Shown here one piece after another: positions 1 to 7,745 of a stretch of 27,134 nt of DNA. Origin of the DNA: an uncultured Bacilli bacterium (GTDB lineage Bacteria; Bacillota_I; Bacilli_A; RF39; UBA660). The notes under the pieces are model-generated. The model was not told where the DNA came from, did no database searches, and was given only the letters and a program-made list of their open reading frames with translations. Made by a program: the position numbers and the translations under genes. The DNA is taken from the NCBI GenBank assembly GCA_934183155.1, contig CAKPSB010000010.1, positions 1-27,134 of the forward strand, given 5' to 3'. Every line of letters begins with the position of its first letter. The first letter of the stretch is position 1.

Positions 1-2075
1 TTAACCGTTGCACTAGAGGAAATATTATTAATAGCTATTCCATATACATCAAGTTCACATGTATTTGACTGAGTTACTGCTGATACTCCACTACCAGTAA
101 ACATAGTTTCTGTAGTAGCATTTGCCGTTGTCCATTTAAGTCCAACATAAACTTTAGTTAATTTTGAAGTACCTTTAAACATACAATTCATATTTATTAC
201 TTTGGAAGTATCAAATGAGCACAATTTTAAGCTGGTAAGAGAACTACAACTAAAAAACATCCAACTCATATATGTTACATTGCTTGTATCAAAGTTACTT
301 ACATCTAAGCTGGTAAAAGAACTACAATCAGAAAACATACCAATCATATTTGTTACATTGTTTGTATTAAAATTACTTACATCCAAGCCGGTAAGAGAAC
401 TACAACCAGAAAACATATTATTCATATTTGTTACTTTGCTTGTATCAAAGTTACTTACATCTAAGCTGGTAAGTTTACTGCAGCCCTGAAACATCCAGCT
501 CATATTTGTTACATTGCTTGTATCAAATTTGCTAACATCCAAGCCGGTAAGAGAACTACAACCAGAAAACATATTATTCATATTTGTTACTTTGCTTGTA
601 TCAAAGTTACTTACATCTAAGTTTGTAAGAGAACTACAACTAGAAAACATAGAAATCATATTTGTTACATTGCTTGTATCAAAGTTACTTACGTCTAAGC
701 TGGTAAGACGGAAACACGTTAAAAACATATTACTCATATCCGTTACTTTGCTTGTATCAAAGTTACTTACATCTAAGCTGGTAAGAGATTCACAACCATA
801 AAACATATTATTCATATTTATTACTCTTGATGTATCTAATTTTGCCAAATTCATAGTTTTTGTTGAATAAAAACTACGTTCTAAGTCTTCGACACCTCCA
901 TAAAATAATCTACTTGAATCAGTTGGAGCTATTACTTTTCCATTTCCACCAATATAAAGTTTATACATACCACTATTATCTAGATCATCTATAATCCAAG
1001 CCATAACTGATTTATTTTGTTTCTCTGATACGTCCCATGATGCTACTGCATCAGAAGGAACGTTTTTATTATCAAGAACATCTACTGTTGATATTTTACC
1101 AGAATATGTACCTTGCCAGAATGCTTTAGATGCATCATACGCCATCATTACTGGAGAAAATTCAACGGTATAACTACTACTTACTGCATTAGTGCCATCA
1201 GATACCCTGGCCACTAATGAACCACTATCTGTAAATGGGACATCAACAGTAGATGTTGCTACAGTAACACTACTTCCATTATCTTTTACATATGAACAAG
1301 TATAAACAGACCCGCAACCAGCTGGATAAGTTATTGTAACCGTTTTAACTGATGTACCAGATTCTTTAAAAGTTGGTTTATCAATACTAGGAATAACTAC
1401 ACGCTTAAAAGCAGTATTTTGTTTACCGGCTCCACTAGTTACTCTAACTTTAATATTGTAACTTGTTCCATGTGTCAAATTTTTAAAAGTATAAATTTTT
1501 TCTGTACCATTATCTATCCAAGTTGTACCATTATCTTTAGAAAATTCATATTTAGCAATATCACTATCCGCAGATGCATTTGCCACTACTGTTATATAAT
1601 TAGTATTAAAACTTACCGATATAGACAAATTAGGAATAGCCGTATCGCCTGATTCTTTGTCACCCCATCCAGCCTCGCATTTTTCTAAGTCATTTGAATA
1701 CTTATAATTATATTTATTTTGCTTAGTATAAGTGACAACAACACCACCATTAAACGTTTTAAATTTTTCATCTTCCCTGCTACTACCTTCTTTATATTTA
1801 GGATTATTTAAATCTTCAGTAGTAAGTAATCCAGCTTTTTTTAAATCACTAACTTTTATACAAGTATGACTTCCTACAATTTGATTTGGAAGTAATAAAG
1901 ACCTTTTAGACATATATGTTCTCGCAACATTTTCAATTGTAGTTATTTGTTCATCATATGCCCTACTCTTAGATGCATTTAAAGAACTATTAATAGTTGG
2001 AATTGCAATTAAAGCAATTAAACCAAGTATTACAATTACCCCTAAAAGTTCAATTAAAGTAAAACCCTTTTTCAT
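1..2075 (-). CDS. Giant pseudopilin with FN3-like and BspA leucine-rich repeats (3' end beyond window)
   Basis: The ORF starts at ATG 2075 behind an AGGTGAT ribosome site and stays open to the left edge (about 690 codons visible). Its N-terminus is a type IV prepilin signal: a short MKKG leader, then FTLIELLGVIVILG with Glu at +5, cleaved after Gly by a prepilin peptidase. Then follow a pseudopilin stalk (to about residue 130), a fibronectin-III-like domain (about 150-230), an Ig-like domain with a Cys pair, and a linker. Next are nine 26-residue BspA/DUF285 repeats (consensus with DTSxVTNMxxMF and CSSLTxLDVSNF), a repeat cap, and more sequence past the edge. What is seen is a pilin fused to an adhesin-like repeat domain. 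By inference it is a surface-displayed minor pilin or tip adhesin of a type IV pilus-like or competence-like fibre. No assembly ATPase is in the window. Confidence in the domain calls is high, in the function moderate. Confidence 0.85.
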   Translation of the reverse strand, partial: MKKGFTLIELLGVIVILGLIALIAIPTINSSLNASKSRAYDEQITTIENVARTYMSKRSLLLPNQIVGSHTCIKVSDLKKAGLLTTEDLNNPKYKEGSSREDEKFKTFNGGVVVTYTKQNKYNYKYSNDLEKCEAGWGDKESGDTAIPNLSISVSFNTNYITVVANASADSDIAKYEFSKDNGTTWIDNGTEKIYTFKNLTHGTSYNIKVRVTSGAGKQNTAFKRVVIPSIDKPTFKESGTSVKTVTITYPAGCGSVYTCSYVKDNGSSVTVATSTVDVPFTDSGSLVARVSDGTNAVSSSYTVEFSPVMMAYDASKAFWQGTYSGKISTVDVLDNKNVPSDAVASWDVSEKQNKSVMAWIIDDLDNSGMYKLYIGGNGKVIAPTDSSRLFYGGVEDLERSFYSTKTMNLAKLDTSRVINMNNMFYGCESLTSLDVSNFDTSKVTDMSNMFLTCFRLTSLDVSNFDTSNVTNMISMFSSCSSLTNLDVSNFDTSKVTNMNNMFSGCSSLTGLDVSKFDTSNVTNMSWMFQGCSKLTSLDVSNFDTSKVTNMNNMFSGCSSLTGLDVSNFNTNNVTNMIGMFSDCSSFTSLDVSNFDTSNVTYMSWMFFSCSSLTSLKLCSFDTSKVINMNCMFKGTSKLTKVYVGLKWTTANATTETMFTGSGVSAVTQSNTCELDVYGIAINNISSSATV
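180..880 (-). repeat. Nine tandem 78-bp units encoding BspA/DUF285 repeats
   Basis: The same phase point recurs every 78 bp at 196, 274, 352, 430, 508, 586, 664, 742 and 820, with no drift, giving 26-residue units. The seven inner units are nearly identical at DNA level, while the outer two are diverged caps. The DNA similarity would allow copy-number change by recombination or slippage without frameshift. It is a coding repeat, not CRISPR, because there are no unique spacers. Confidence 0.9.
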
Positions 2076-2092
2076 ATCTATCACCTAGATTA

Positions 2093-2121
2093 ATTATAAA
2101 GTCTTACTAAACTAAAGTCAA
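2093..2121 (-). promoter_or_regulatory. Sigma-A-type promoter of the BspA pseudopilin
   Basis: On the minus strand, -35 TTGACT (2121-2116) and -10 TATAAT (2098-2093) are separated by exactly 17 bp. They lie 18 bp before the start codon. The -35 overlaps the stop codon of the upstream sigma gene, so the pseudopilin has its own promoter although it directly follows that gene. Confidence 0.75.
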
Positions 2122-2759
2122 TTATATGTTTTTCTTAATTTAGTTAAAACTTTTTTTTCACGCCTTGAAACGTTAACTTGTGTAAGACCCAAATTATCCG
2201 CAACTTCTCCTTGCGTCATACCACTAAAATATCGTTCAAACATAATAGTTCTCTCAGGTTCTTCTAAAGCCTCAAGCTCATTTTTCAAAAACACATAATC
2301 ATTCATATCCAAACTATCTTGAAAAAGCACCTCATAAAGATTTCTCTCATCACCATAAGTCTCATCTAAACTACAAACATTTAAACTTTCTAACCTTTCT
2401 AAGTCTTCCACCGGTATTTCCAAATATTCACTAAGCTGAAAAATAGAAGGCTCCATCATCAACTTTTGTGCCAATAAAGCTCTAGCTTTTTCAAGCTTAG
2501 ACTTAACTTTAGATAAATCTTTACTTATTTTTATTGCATTGTTTTCTCTAACAAATGTCATAATAGCCCCAAAAATATAAGTGTAAGCATAACTTGTAAA
2601 TTTTACACCTTTAGTCTCATCAAAATTATAATATGCTTCAATCATTCCAATTGCCCCTGCTTGAAATAAATCATCCATCAAATCAGGCCGATTAAATTTC
2701 TGAGCAATACTATAAATTAAATTTTTATTATTTAAAATTATATTTTCTAACCCTTCCAT
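2118..2759 (-). CDS. RNA polymerase sigma factor, SigF/SigG/SigB type
   Basis: The protein is a 213-residue alternative sigma factor. Region 2 is seen at about residues 27-80 (DLFQAGAIGMIEAYYNFD, then KFTSYAYTYIFGAI) and resembles the sporulation factors SigF and SigG. A region 3 segment lies at about 90-125. Region 4 at about 168-212 has a helix-turn-helix (MTQGEVADNLGLTQVNVSRR) ending in EKKxLxxLR, the hallmark of this subfamily. It is about 40 residues shorter than B. subtilis SigF (255). The start has a strong AGGAGGGTAG site. No anti-sigma (SpoIIAB) or antagonist (SpoIIAA) gene is adjacent, unlike the classical spoIIA operon; ftsK/spoIIIE lies upstream instead. It could be SigF, SigG or a general stress factor, and the subtype cannot be fixed from sequence alone. 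Confidence 0.85.
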   Translation of the reverse strand: MEGLENIILNNKNLIYSIAQKFNRPDLMDDLFQAGAIGMIEAYYNFDETKGVKFTSYAYTYIFGAIMTFVRENNAIKISKDLSKVKSKLEKARALLAQKLMMEPSIFQLSEYLEIPVEDLERLESLNVCSLDETYGDERNLYEVLFQDSLDMNDYVFLKNELEALEEPERTIMFERYFSGMTQGEVADNLGLTQVNVSRREKKVLTKLRKTYN

Positions 2760-2865
2760 CTACCCTCCTATCATAAAACATTTAACATCTAATGTATCAT
2801 CACCAAAATTACTTTAGCACATCATCAAATAAAATAAAATAAATTCGACATAACTAGAAATAATA

Positions 2866-2891
2866 AGAAAAAATGTGTCATAAACACATTT
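2866..2891 (-). terminator. Intrinsic terminator of ftsK
   Basis: A minus-strand hairpin with 7-bp stem AAATGTG/CACATTT and 7-nt loop is followed by a T run. It overlaps the ftsK stop codon. Confidence 0.7.
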
Positions 2892-5091
2892 AATTTTCTT
2901 TATTTTCCAATTTAATTAACACTTCACGTGGCTTTGCACCATTTGGTGGACCAACAATTCCTCTTTCTTCCAAAAGATCAATACATCTTGCAGCCCTATT
3001 ATAACCAAGTCTAAACCTTCTTTGTAAAAGTGAAGCACTAGCTTTACCTTGAGTTATAACAAATTCTCTAATTTCATCATATAAAGGTTCCTCATAATCA
3101 TCATTATTTGAAACCATTGTAGTTGCACCCTTATCATCTTCAGAAACAGTTAAAGAATTATCATACATTGCTTTTTGCTGAGAAATAGTATAATCCACAA
3201 CTGCTTTTATTTCATCATCACTAATAAACGTACCTTGTACACGAGTTGGAATACTCTCCCCCTGTGGTAAAAATAACATATCACCTTTACCTAATAATTT
3301 TTCAGCACCACTCATATCCAAGATTGTACGTGAATCAATACTACTAGATACTGCAAATGAAATTCTAGATGGAATATTAGCTTTAACAACACCAGTAATA
3401 ACATCAGTACTTGGTCTTTGCGTAGCAACAATTAAATGAATACCAGCAGCTCTTGCCATTTGCGTAATTCGCATAATAGAATCTTCAACTTCTTTAGCAG
3501 CAACCAACATCAAATCAGCAAGTTCATCGATAATAACTACAATATAAGGTAATCTATTTAATTTTTCACCTTCTGGCAAACTTTCATTTTTTTTATCAAC
3601 ATAAGCATTATAACCAGCAATATTTTTAGTTTTACTTCCTTCAAACAAATCATATCTGTCTTCCATAATTTTAACGATTTTTTGTAAAACTATATTTGCT
3701 TTTTTAGGATCAGTAACAACTGGTGTCAATAAATGTGGTACTCCATTATACATTGAAAGTTCAACCTTTTTAGGATCAACTAAAACAAGTTTTACTTCTT
3801 CCGGCCTCGTTCTCATTAAAAGCGAAGTAATCATACTATTAATACAAACTGACTTACCACTACCAGTAGAACCAGCAACAAGTAAATGTGGTGTTTTATC
3901 TATTTCACACCATACAGGATTACCCATAATACTTTTGCCCAAAGCTACCAATAATTTAGAACTTTCCTTAGTCTTAGGAACCGCTTCCAAAATTTCCCTA
4001 ACTGCTACTGGCATAACCGATTTATTAGGAAGTTCAACACCAACAGTTTTTTTACCAGGAATTGGTGCCTGAATACGAACATCCTTAGCACCCAATTCCA
4101 AAGCAATTTCCTTATTTAATGCCGTTATTTTAGAAAGCCTTGTCCCTGATTTAATCTCCAATTCATATTGAGTAACCGAAGGTCCAATATTAGCTGCTAC
4201 CACTTTAGCCTCAACTCCAAAGTCCTTAATAACCTTCTCAAGTTCATTAACATTTGTCTTAATAGAATCTTGATTAGCTTTAATAGCTTCCTTTTTTATT
4301 TTTGGCTTTAATAAAAGTCCCATAGGTGGTTTATGATATTCTTTATTATAACAATTCTCTTTAATTTCTGGTTTTTTAACATCTTCATGAACAGGCACTT
4401 CTTCATGAGAATCTTTAGGAAGCTCATCAATAGATGAGATAATAATCTTTTTATCTTCTTTTTCAAAATCTTCCTCAGCTATTTTAGCAGCCGCTTCAGC
4501 CTTTTTATTAGCTTTAATTTCTTTTAAATTTTTTGCTTTATCTTTAACAGCCAAAATAGCATCATAAATAGATACACCCGTAAACATAATAATACCACAA
4601 ACAATCAACGCTAAACAAACAACCCTAGTTCCATCAATAGTAAGTAATTTTACACCAATTAAAGCAAATATTGCCCCTATCATACCTCCACCTTGAACAT
4701 CAGAAGTATGTTTAACAAAACCCATTAAATTATCAATCGTTTTAGTAACAATATCCCATGACGTAATATCACTGCTTAACTGTTTGATATATTCTGTATG
4801 TGATAAAATCAACACACCAAGTATAAGAATATACAATCCAACTAATCTTGAAGTTAAAAAATCAGGTTTTTCTCTTTTTACCATCATATAAACGCCACAA
4901 GCCCCAGTCGCAACTATAGGTAAAATATACCAGCTTCCAGCCAAAAAAGCCGCAAAACCTTTAATAACATCAGCTGTAACTCCAAATGGGCAACACCCAA
5001 TAATCATAATTAAAATAAGTAATATTCCTTTTAACTCAACACTATAAGAAGGTGTTTCCTTAGAGACCTTTCTTTTCTTTTTTTTTGCCAT
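2890..5091 (-). CDS. ftsK: DNA translocase FtsK/SpoIIIE
   Basis: This 733-residue membrane-anchored ATPase pumps double-stranded DNA. In division or sporulation it clears chromosome from the septum. The N-terminus has four or five hydrophobic segments (about residues 21-40, 45-70, 82-98, 136-152 and 155-172), then a charged linker (about 180-275). The RecA-like motor follows, with Walker A GSTGSGKS at 407-414 and Walker B VVIIDELADL near 518-527. A C-terminal winged-helix gamma domain (about 665-728) would read KOPS/SRS-type polarity sequences. Length and order match SpoIIIE (about 790) with a shortened linker. The ribosome site AGAGGT lies 9 bp before ATG. It could be the division FtsK or the sporulation SpoIIIE; the next gene downstream is a SigF/G-type sigma factor, which is suggestive only. 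Confidence 0.95.
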   Translation of the reverse strand: MAKKKKRKVSKETPSYSVELKGILLILIMIIGCCPFGVTADVIKGFAAFLAGSWYILPIVATGACGVYMMVKREKPDFLTSRLVGLYILILGVLILSHTEYIKQLSSDITSWDIVTKTIDNLMGFVKHTSDVQGGGMIGAIFALIGVKLLTIDGTRVVCLALIVCGIIMFTGVSIYDAILAVKDKAKNLKEIKANKKAEAAAKIAEEDFEKEDKKIIISSIDELPKDSHEEVPVHEDVKKPEIKENCYNKEYHKPPMGLLLKPKIKKEAIKANQDSIKTNVNELEKVIKDFGVEAKVVAANIGPSVTQYELEIKSGTRLSKITALNKEIALELGAKDVRIQAPIPGKKTVGVELPNKSVMPVAVREILEAVPKTKESSKLLVALGKSIMGNPVWCEIDKTPHLLVAGSTGSGKSVCINSMITSLLMRTRPEEVKLVLVDPKKVELSMYNGVPHLLTPVVTDPKKANIVLQKIVKIMEDRYDLFEGSKTKNIAGYNAYVDKKNESLPEGEKLNRLPYIVVIIDELADLMLVAAKEVEDSIMRITQMARAAGIHLIVATQRPSTDVITGVVKANIPSRISFAVSSSIDSRTILDMSGAEKLLGKGDMLFLPQGESIPTRVQGTFISDDEIKAVVDYTISQQKAMYDNSLTVSEDDKGATTMVSNNDDYEEPLYDEIREFVITQGKASASLLQRRFRLGYNRAARCIDLLEERGIVGPPNGAKPREVLIKLENKEN

Positions 5092-5117
5092 GTTATCTTA
5101 CCTCTCTATCTAAAACA

Positions 5118-5144
5118 ATTATATCATCTTCAAATAAAAAACAA
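5118..5144 (-). promoter_or_regulatory. Possible ftsK promoter
   Basis: A perfect -10 TATAAT (5123-5118) lies 26 bp before the ftsK start. The best -35, TTGTTT (5144-5139), gives a short 15-bp spacer, so the -35 assignment is weak. Confidence 0.4.
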
Positions 5145-5170
5145 AACCAATTTGACACGTTTTTGACAAA

Positions 5171-5191
5171 TAAAAAGACTATTTCTAGTCT
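5171..5191 (-). terminator. Intrinsic terminator of the perR-rubrerythrin operon
   Basis: A minus-strand hairpin AGACTA/TAGTCT with a 4-nt loop (5191-5176) is followed by TTTTTA. It overlaps the rubrerythrin stop codon. Confidence 0.75.
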
Positions 5192-5744
5192 AATAATTTT
5201 CAGCCTTAACCTCAAAATAAGATCTTGGATGAGCACACACTGGACAAATTTTAGGAGCTTCATCACCATAATGTACATGTCCACAATTACGACAAACCCA
5301 CATCTTAGGAGTTTCACTTTTAAATACTTTTTCCTCTTTTACTTTTTCAAGTAAAGCTTTATATCTTTCTTCATGAGTCTTTTCTATTTTACCTACTTCT
5401 TCAAACAAATAAGCTAATTTATCAAAGCCTTCTTCTTTTGCATCTTTAGCCATAGAAACATACATCTCAGTCCATTCATAATTCTCACCTTCAGCAGCAA
5501 GTTGTAAAGCTTCTTTAGTAGTTACTTTTAAGCCATCCTTAACATCACCACCAAATAAAGCTTTAAGCCATAATTTTGCATGTTCCTTTTCATTATTAGC
5601 AGTTTCTTCAAATATAGAAGCTATTTGTTCATAGCCTTCTCTCTTAGCCGTAGAAGCAAAATAAGTATACTTGTTTCTAGCCTGGCTTTCACCAGCAAAC
5701 GCAGTTAATAAATTCTTTTCAGTCTTACTTCCTTTTAATTCCAT
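5190..5744 (-). CDS. rbr: Rubrerythrin
   Basis: This 184-residue cytoplasmic non-haem iron peroxidase reduces hydrogen peroxide in anaerobes. The N-terminal four-helix ferritin-like domain (about 1-135) carries the diiron Glu motifs (ESQARNKYTYFA and, further on, NEKEHAKLW). The C-terminal rubredoxin domain (about 146-180) has two CxxC pairs, CRNCG and CPVCA, which bind one iron. The start was set at ATG 5744 and not at the longer in-frame start at 5765. The ribosome site AAGGGAG lies just upstream, inside the last codons of perR, and the genes are 2 bp apart. Co-transcription with PerR and the operator upstream imply peroxide induction. Family call is very secure. Confidence 0.95.
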   Translation of the reverse strand: MELKGSKTEKNLLTAFAGESQARNKYTYFASTAKREGYEQIASIFEETANNEKEHAKLWLKALFGGDVKDGLKVTTKEALQLAAEGENYEWTEMYVSMAKDAKEEGFDKLAYLFEEVGKIEKTHEERYKALLEKVKEEKVFKSETPKMWVCRNCGHVHYGDEAPKICPVCAHPRSYFEVKAENY

Positions 5745-5746
5745 AA

Positions 5747-6103
5747 TTATTCTCCCTTCTGACATTTATCACAAACGCCTTTAAAATTAATCTCATAATC
5801 AATTATCTCAAAACCAGCAGGTAAATCAAGTTTAAAATCATTTTTTAAATCAATAATTCTACCACATTTAACACATATAAAATGTGGATGCCTATCCATA
5901 CGATCAAAACGATCAATATTATTTGTCTTTATTCTCTTTACCATACCAATAGAAACTAACTTATTCAAATTTCTATAAACCGTAGCCAAAGAAATATTAG
6001 GAAATTCATTTTTACACATTTCATATATATCATAAGCTGATGGATGATCATAACTATTATTAAGTAACATTAATATAAATTTTCCCTGCCTTGTCTCGCG
6101 CAT
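5747..6103 (-). CDS. perR: PerR-like peroxide-sensing Fur-family repressor
   Basis: This 118-residue metalloregulator is short for the family (about 140). The winged helix includes SAYDIYEMC and SLATVYRNLNKL (about residues 22-50). Two CxxC pairs (C77/C80, C111/C114) form the structural zinc site. His20, His72 and His74, with Asp residues at 64-67 and Asp85, align with the regulatory metal ligands of B. subtilis PerR. An Asp at the position of PerR Asp104, where Fur has Glu, favours a peroxide sensor over an iron sensor. The gene sits directly before rubrerythrin and behind a PerR-type operator, so autoregulation is likely. The PerR assignment rests on ligand pattern and context; Fur is the alternative. 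Confidence 0.85.
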   Translation of the reverse strand: MRETRQGKFILMLLNNSYDHPSAYDIYEMCKNEFPNISLATVYRNLNKLVSIGMVKRIKTNNIDRFDRMDRHPHFICVKCGRIIDLKNDFKLDLPAGFEIIDYEINFKGVCDKCQKGE

Positions 6104-6114
6104 AGCTCACTTCC

Positions 6115-6137
6115 TTATTGATAATGATTACTAATAA
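6115..6137. promoter_or_regulatory. PerR/Fur-type operator before perR
   Basis: This 23-bp imperfect palindrome (18 of 23 positions symmetric) is centred on G6126. Its inner 7-1-7 half-sites TGATAAT-G-ATTACTA are close to the PerR box consensus TTATAAT-N-ATTATAA. It lies immediately downstream of the -10 and ends 11 bp before the perR start, so a bound repressor would block the promoter. Confidence 0.75.
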
Positions 6138-6138
6138 A

Positions 6139-6167
6139 AGTATATCATAATTTATACTCCTTTTCAA
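6139..6167 (-). promoter_or_regulatory. Sigma-A-type promoter of perR-rbr
   Basis: On the minus strand, -35 TTGAAA (6167-6162) and -10 TATACT (6144-6139) are 17 bp apart. The promoter lies over the end of the upstream gene and abuts the operator at 6115-6137. Confidence 0.75.
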
Positions 6168-6510
6168 TCCATCTCATAATAATTTCTACAATATAATCAA
6201 CTTGTTTTTCACTAAGTTCTACTGAAGCAGGAATATTATGCCACTTAGCCAAACAACTACGGCAACAAGTCCCCGTAGCGTGCTGAGCAATAAAAACAGG
6301 ATGCCCTTTCATCGGAGTTTGCCGTCCATCATTTAAAGGATATGCAGGTTTTAATCTTTTATAAACAAAATCATAAGCATGACTTCTAATAACCTCTAAA
6401 CCCTTTTGATCAATATATTTAATCATATATTTTCTCAAATGAAAACTACTTCTAAATTTGGATTTACTTAAATTTTCAAACAAATAATCTAAATTATTAT
6501 ACATCCTCAT
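6145..6510 (-). CDS. DUF4186 family protein
   Basis: This small soluble protein of about 121 residues has no known biochemical role. It matches DUF4186 over its full length: SKFRSSFHL near the N-terminus, a central block ending KRLKPAYPLNDGRQTPM, then GHPVFIAQHATGTCCRSCL. The conserved His and CC-x2-C residues suggest metal binding, which is inference. The start is uncertain between GTG 6513, ATG 6510 and ATG 6504; all overlap the end of pncC, which implies translational coupling. The 3' end contains the perR promoter. Confidence 0.8.
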   Translation of the reverse strand: MRMYNNLDYLFENLSKSKFRSSFHLRKYMIKYIDQKGLEVIRSHAYDFVYKRLKPAYPLNDGRQTPMKGHPVFIAQHATGTCCRSCLAKWHNIPASVELSEKQVDYIVEIIMRWIEKEYKL

Positions 6511-6985
6511 CACTTAAATATTTATAAAATTTATCCAAAATCAAATTTAAAACTTGTTTCTTATTATTGATCCGGTACTTATCATAAGTATATAAATCAA
6601 AAGAAACATATCTATTTTCTTTTCTGTCATAAATAGATATAAAAACTTGATTATCATTACCCGTTAAATTAGCAGGATCCTTTTTTCCAAGTTTTCCAGT
6701 AATACCAATACCATAATCACTTAAAGCAAACTCACTTATTACTCTAGCCATTTCTTTAGAAACTTCACTACTATAAACAGTATATTTATCAATAATATCA
6801 CTAGAAACGCCCATTTTAATTTTATATTCATTAGAATATGTAATAGCACTAAAATTTAAAATTTTACTAGCTCCAGGAACATCAGTAATACTACTTGCCA
6901 CAAAACCACCCGTACAAGACTCCATCGTACTTATAGTCTTACCTCTATCTCTTAAAATCTTCACAATTTTTTCTATCTTTGTCAT
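6497..6985 (-). CDS. pncC: Nicotinamide-nucleotide amidase (CinA C-terminal domain protein)
   Basis: This 162-residue single-domain CinA-C protein is predicted to hydrolyse NMN to nicotinate mononucleotide in pyridine nucleotide recycling. Hallmarks are ESCTGGFVASSITDVPGAS (about residues 22-40) with the catalytic Ser, AITYSNEYK, and GITGKLG (about 115). It lacks the N-terminal CinA domain, as do stand-alone PncC/YgaD proteins. It has a strong AGGGAGG ribosome site. It overlaps the DUF4186 gene downstream. Confidence 0.88.
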   Translation of the reverse strand: MTKIEKIVKILRDRGKTISTMESCTGGFVASSITDVPGASKILNFSAITYSNEYKIKMGVSSDIIDKYTVYSSEVSKEMARVISEFALSDYGIGITGKLGKKDPANLTGNDNQVFISIYDRKENRYVSFDLYTYDKYRINNKKQVLNLILDKFYKYLSDEDV

Positions 6986-7012
6986 ATATCCTCCCTAGTT
7001 TAATTATACACC

Positions 7013-7037
7013 AAAAAAAAGAAACAATTAATGTTTC
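7013..7037 (-). terminator. Intrinsic terminator of the 7028-7660 gene
   Basis: A minus-strand hairpin GAAACA/TGTTTC with 5-nt loop (7037-7021) is followed by eight T. The stop codon lies in the loop region. Confidence 0.8.
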
Positions 7038-7660
7038 ATTCTTAAATTTTTTTGATAAGTAGAATATACCATTTTCATATAAGTATCATCCTCTGTTTTC
7101 TCAACATATCCACTAAAATCAAGTTTATCAGAGATAGCATTTATTACTCTAATGTTATAATCTAATTCATCTGCATTATTCAAATCACCATAAACACCTA
7201 AAGCAACTCTTGTTCGAGAATTTGAAACTTCTGGAATTCGTACTAATGGATAAATAATTGAAATAGCATCTTCAAATGGCATAACCGCATGAACCAAATC
7301 AACTTTTTGAAGTTGTATAGGATTTTCTAGCAATCTAATTAAGCCATCTAAAGTATTAACTTGCCAATTTCCATTAAAACCATCAGTAAGCATACTCTTC
7401 TTATCTAAATAATCAGTTGTTGTCATAAACTGTTCATTAGCAATTTCAATCGCATTATAAGATTTATCATCATCTAAATCTTCAATATCACTTATTTGAT
7501 GATAAAAAAACTTAGCGTATTTTTTTAATTGTTCTCTCTTTTTTTTCTCCTCTGAAGTAATATTTCTATCAACAATTTTAATGTCAGAAATAGTACTCTT
7601 TGGCATTAAAATCTCTTCTTTTACTACAGCTAACTTCGGTAATTCTTCACTTTTTTTCAT
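7028..7660 (-). CDS. Hypothetical protein, 210 residues
   Basis: I do not recognise the family. The start was set at ATG 7660 (MKKSEELPKL) because a GGAAAGAGGG site lies just upstream; a longer in-frame start at 7699 would fall inside the promoter and is rejected. The protein is hydrophilic, with no signal peptide or membrane segment. It has a Lys/Glu-rich N-terminal third (to about 70) and a more globular C-terminal part with conserved-looking stretches (RIPEVSNSRTRVALGVYGDL). It is a monocistronic unit with a strong promoter and a strong terminator, which suggests substantial constitutive expression. No function is assigned. Confidence 0.75.
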   Translation of the reverse strand: MKKSEELPKLAVVKEEILMPKSTISDIKIVDRNITSEEKKKREQLKKYAKFFYHQISDIEDLDDDKSYNAIEIANEQFMTTTDYLDKKSMLTDGFNGNWQVNTLDGLIRLLENPIQLQKVDLVHAVMPFEDAISIIYPLVRIPEVSNSRTRVALGVYGDLNNADELDYNIRVINAISDKLDFSGYVEKTEDDTYMKMVYSTYQKNLRMKH

Positions 7661-7687
7661 TTTTTTCCCTCTTTCCGAAACGTTCAT

Positions 7688-7716
7688 AATATACAACAAA
7701 ACAAAACAAATGTCAA
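7688..7716 (-). promoter_or_regulatory. Strong sigma-A-type promoter
   Basis: On the minus strand a perfect -35 TTGACA (7716-7711) and -10 TATATT (7693-7688) are 17 bp apart, 28 bp before the 7660 start. This is among the best promoter matches in the window. Confidence 0.85.
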
Positions 7717-7721
7717 GTTAT

Positions 7722-7745
7722 AAAAAAAAACAAGAAATTATCTTG
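7722..7745 (-). terminator. Intrinsic terminator of the trmD operon
   Basis: A minus-strand hairpin CAAGA/TCTTG with 5-nt loop (7745-7731) is followed by nine T. The stem includes the last codons of the 7738-8181 gene. Confidence 0.7.

Noticed and set aside
202..801. Two plus-strand open frames over the BspA repeats
   Set aside because: They are the antisense of the 78-bp coding repeats; repetition keeps the frame open. No ribosome site, and the minus-strand protein is a clear family match.
180..880. Regular repeats as a CRISPR array
   Set aside because: Units are contiguous, 78 bp, and vary gradually without unique spacers; they encode a known protein repeat.
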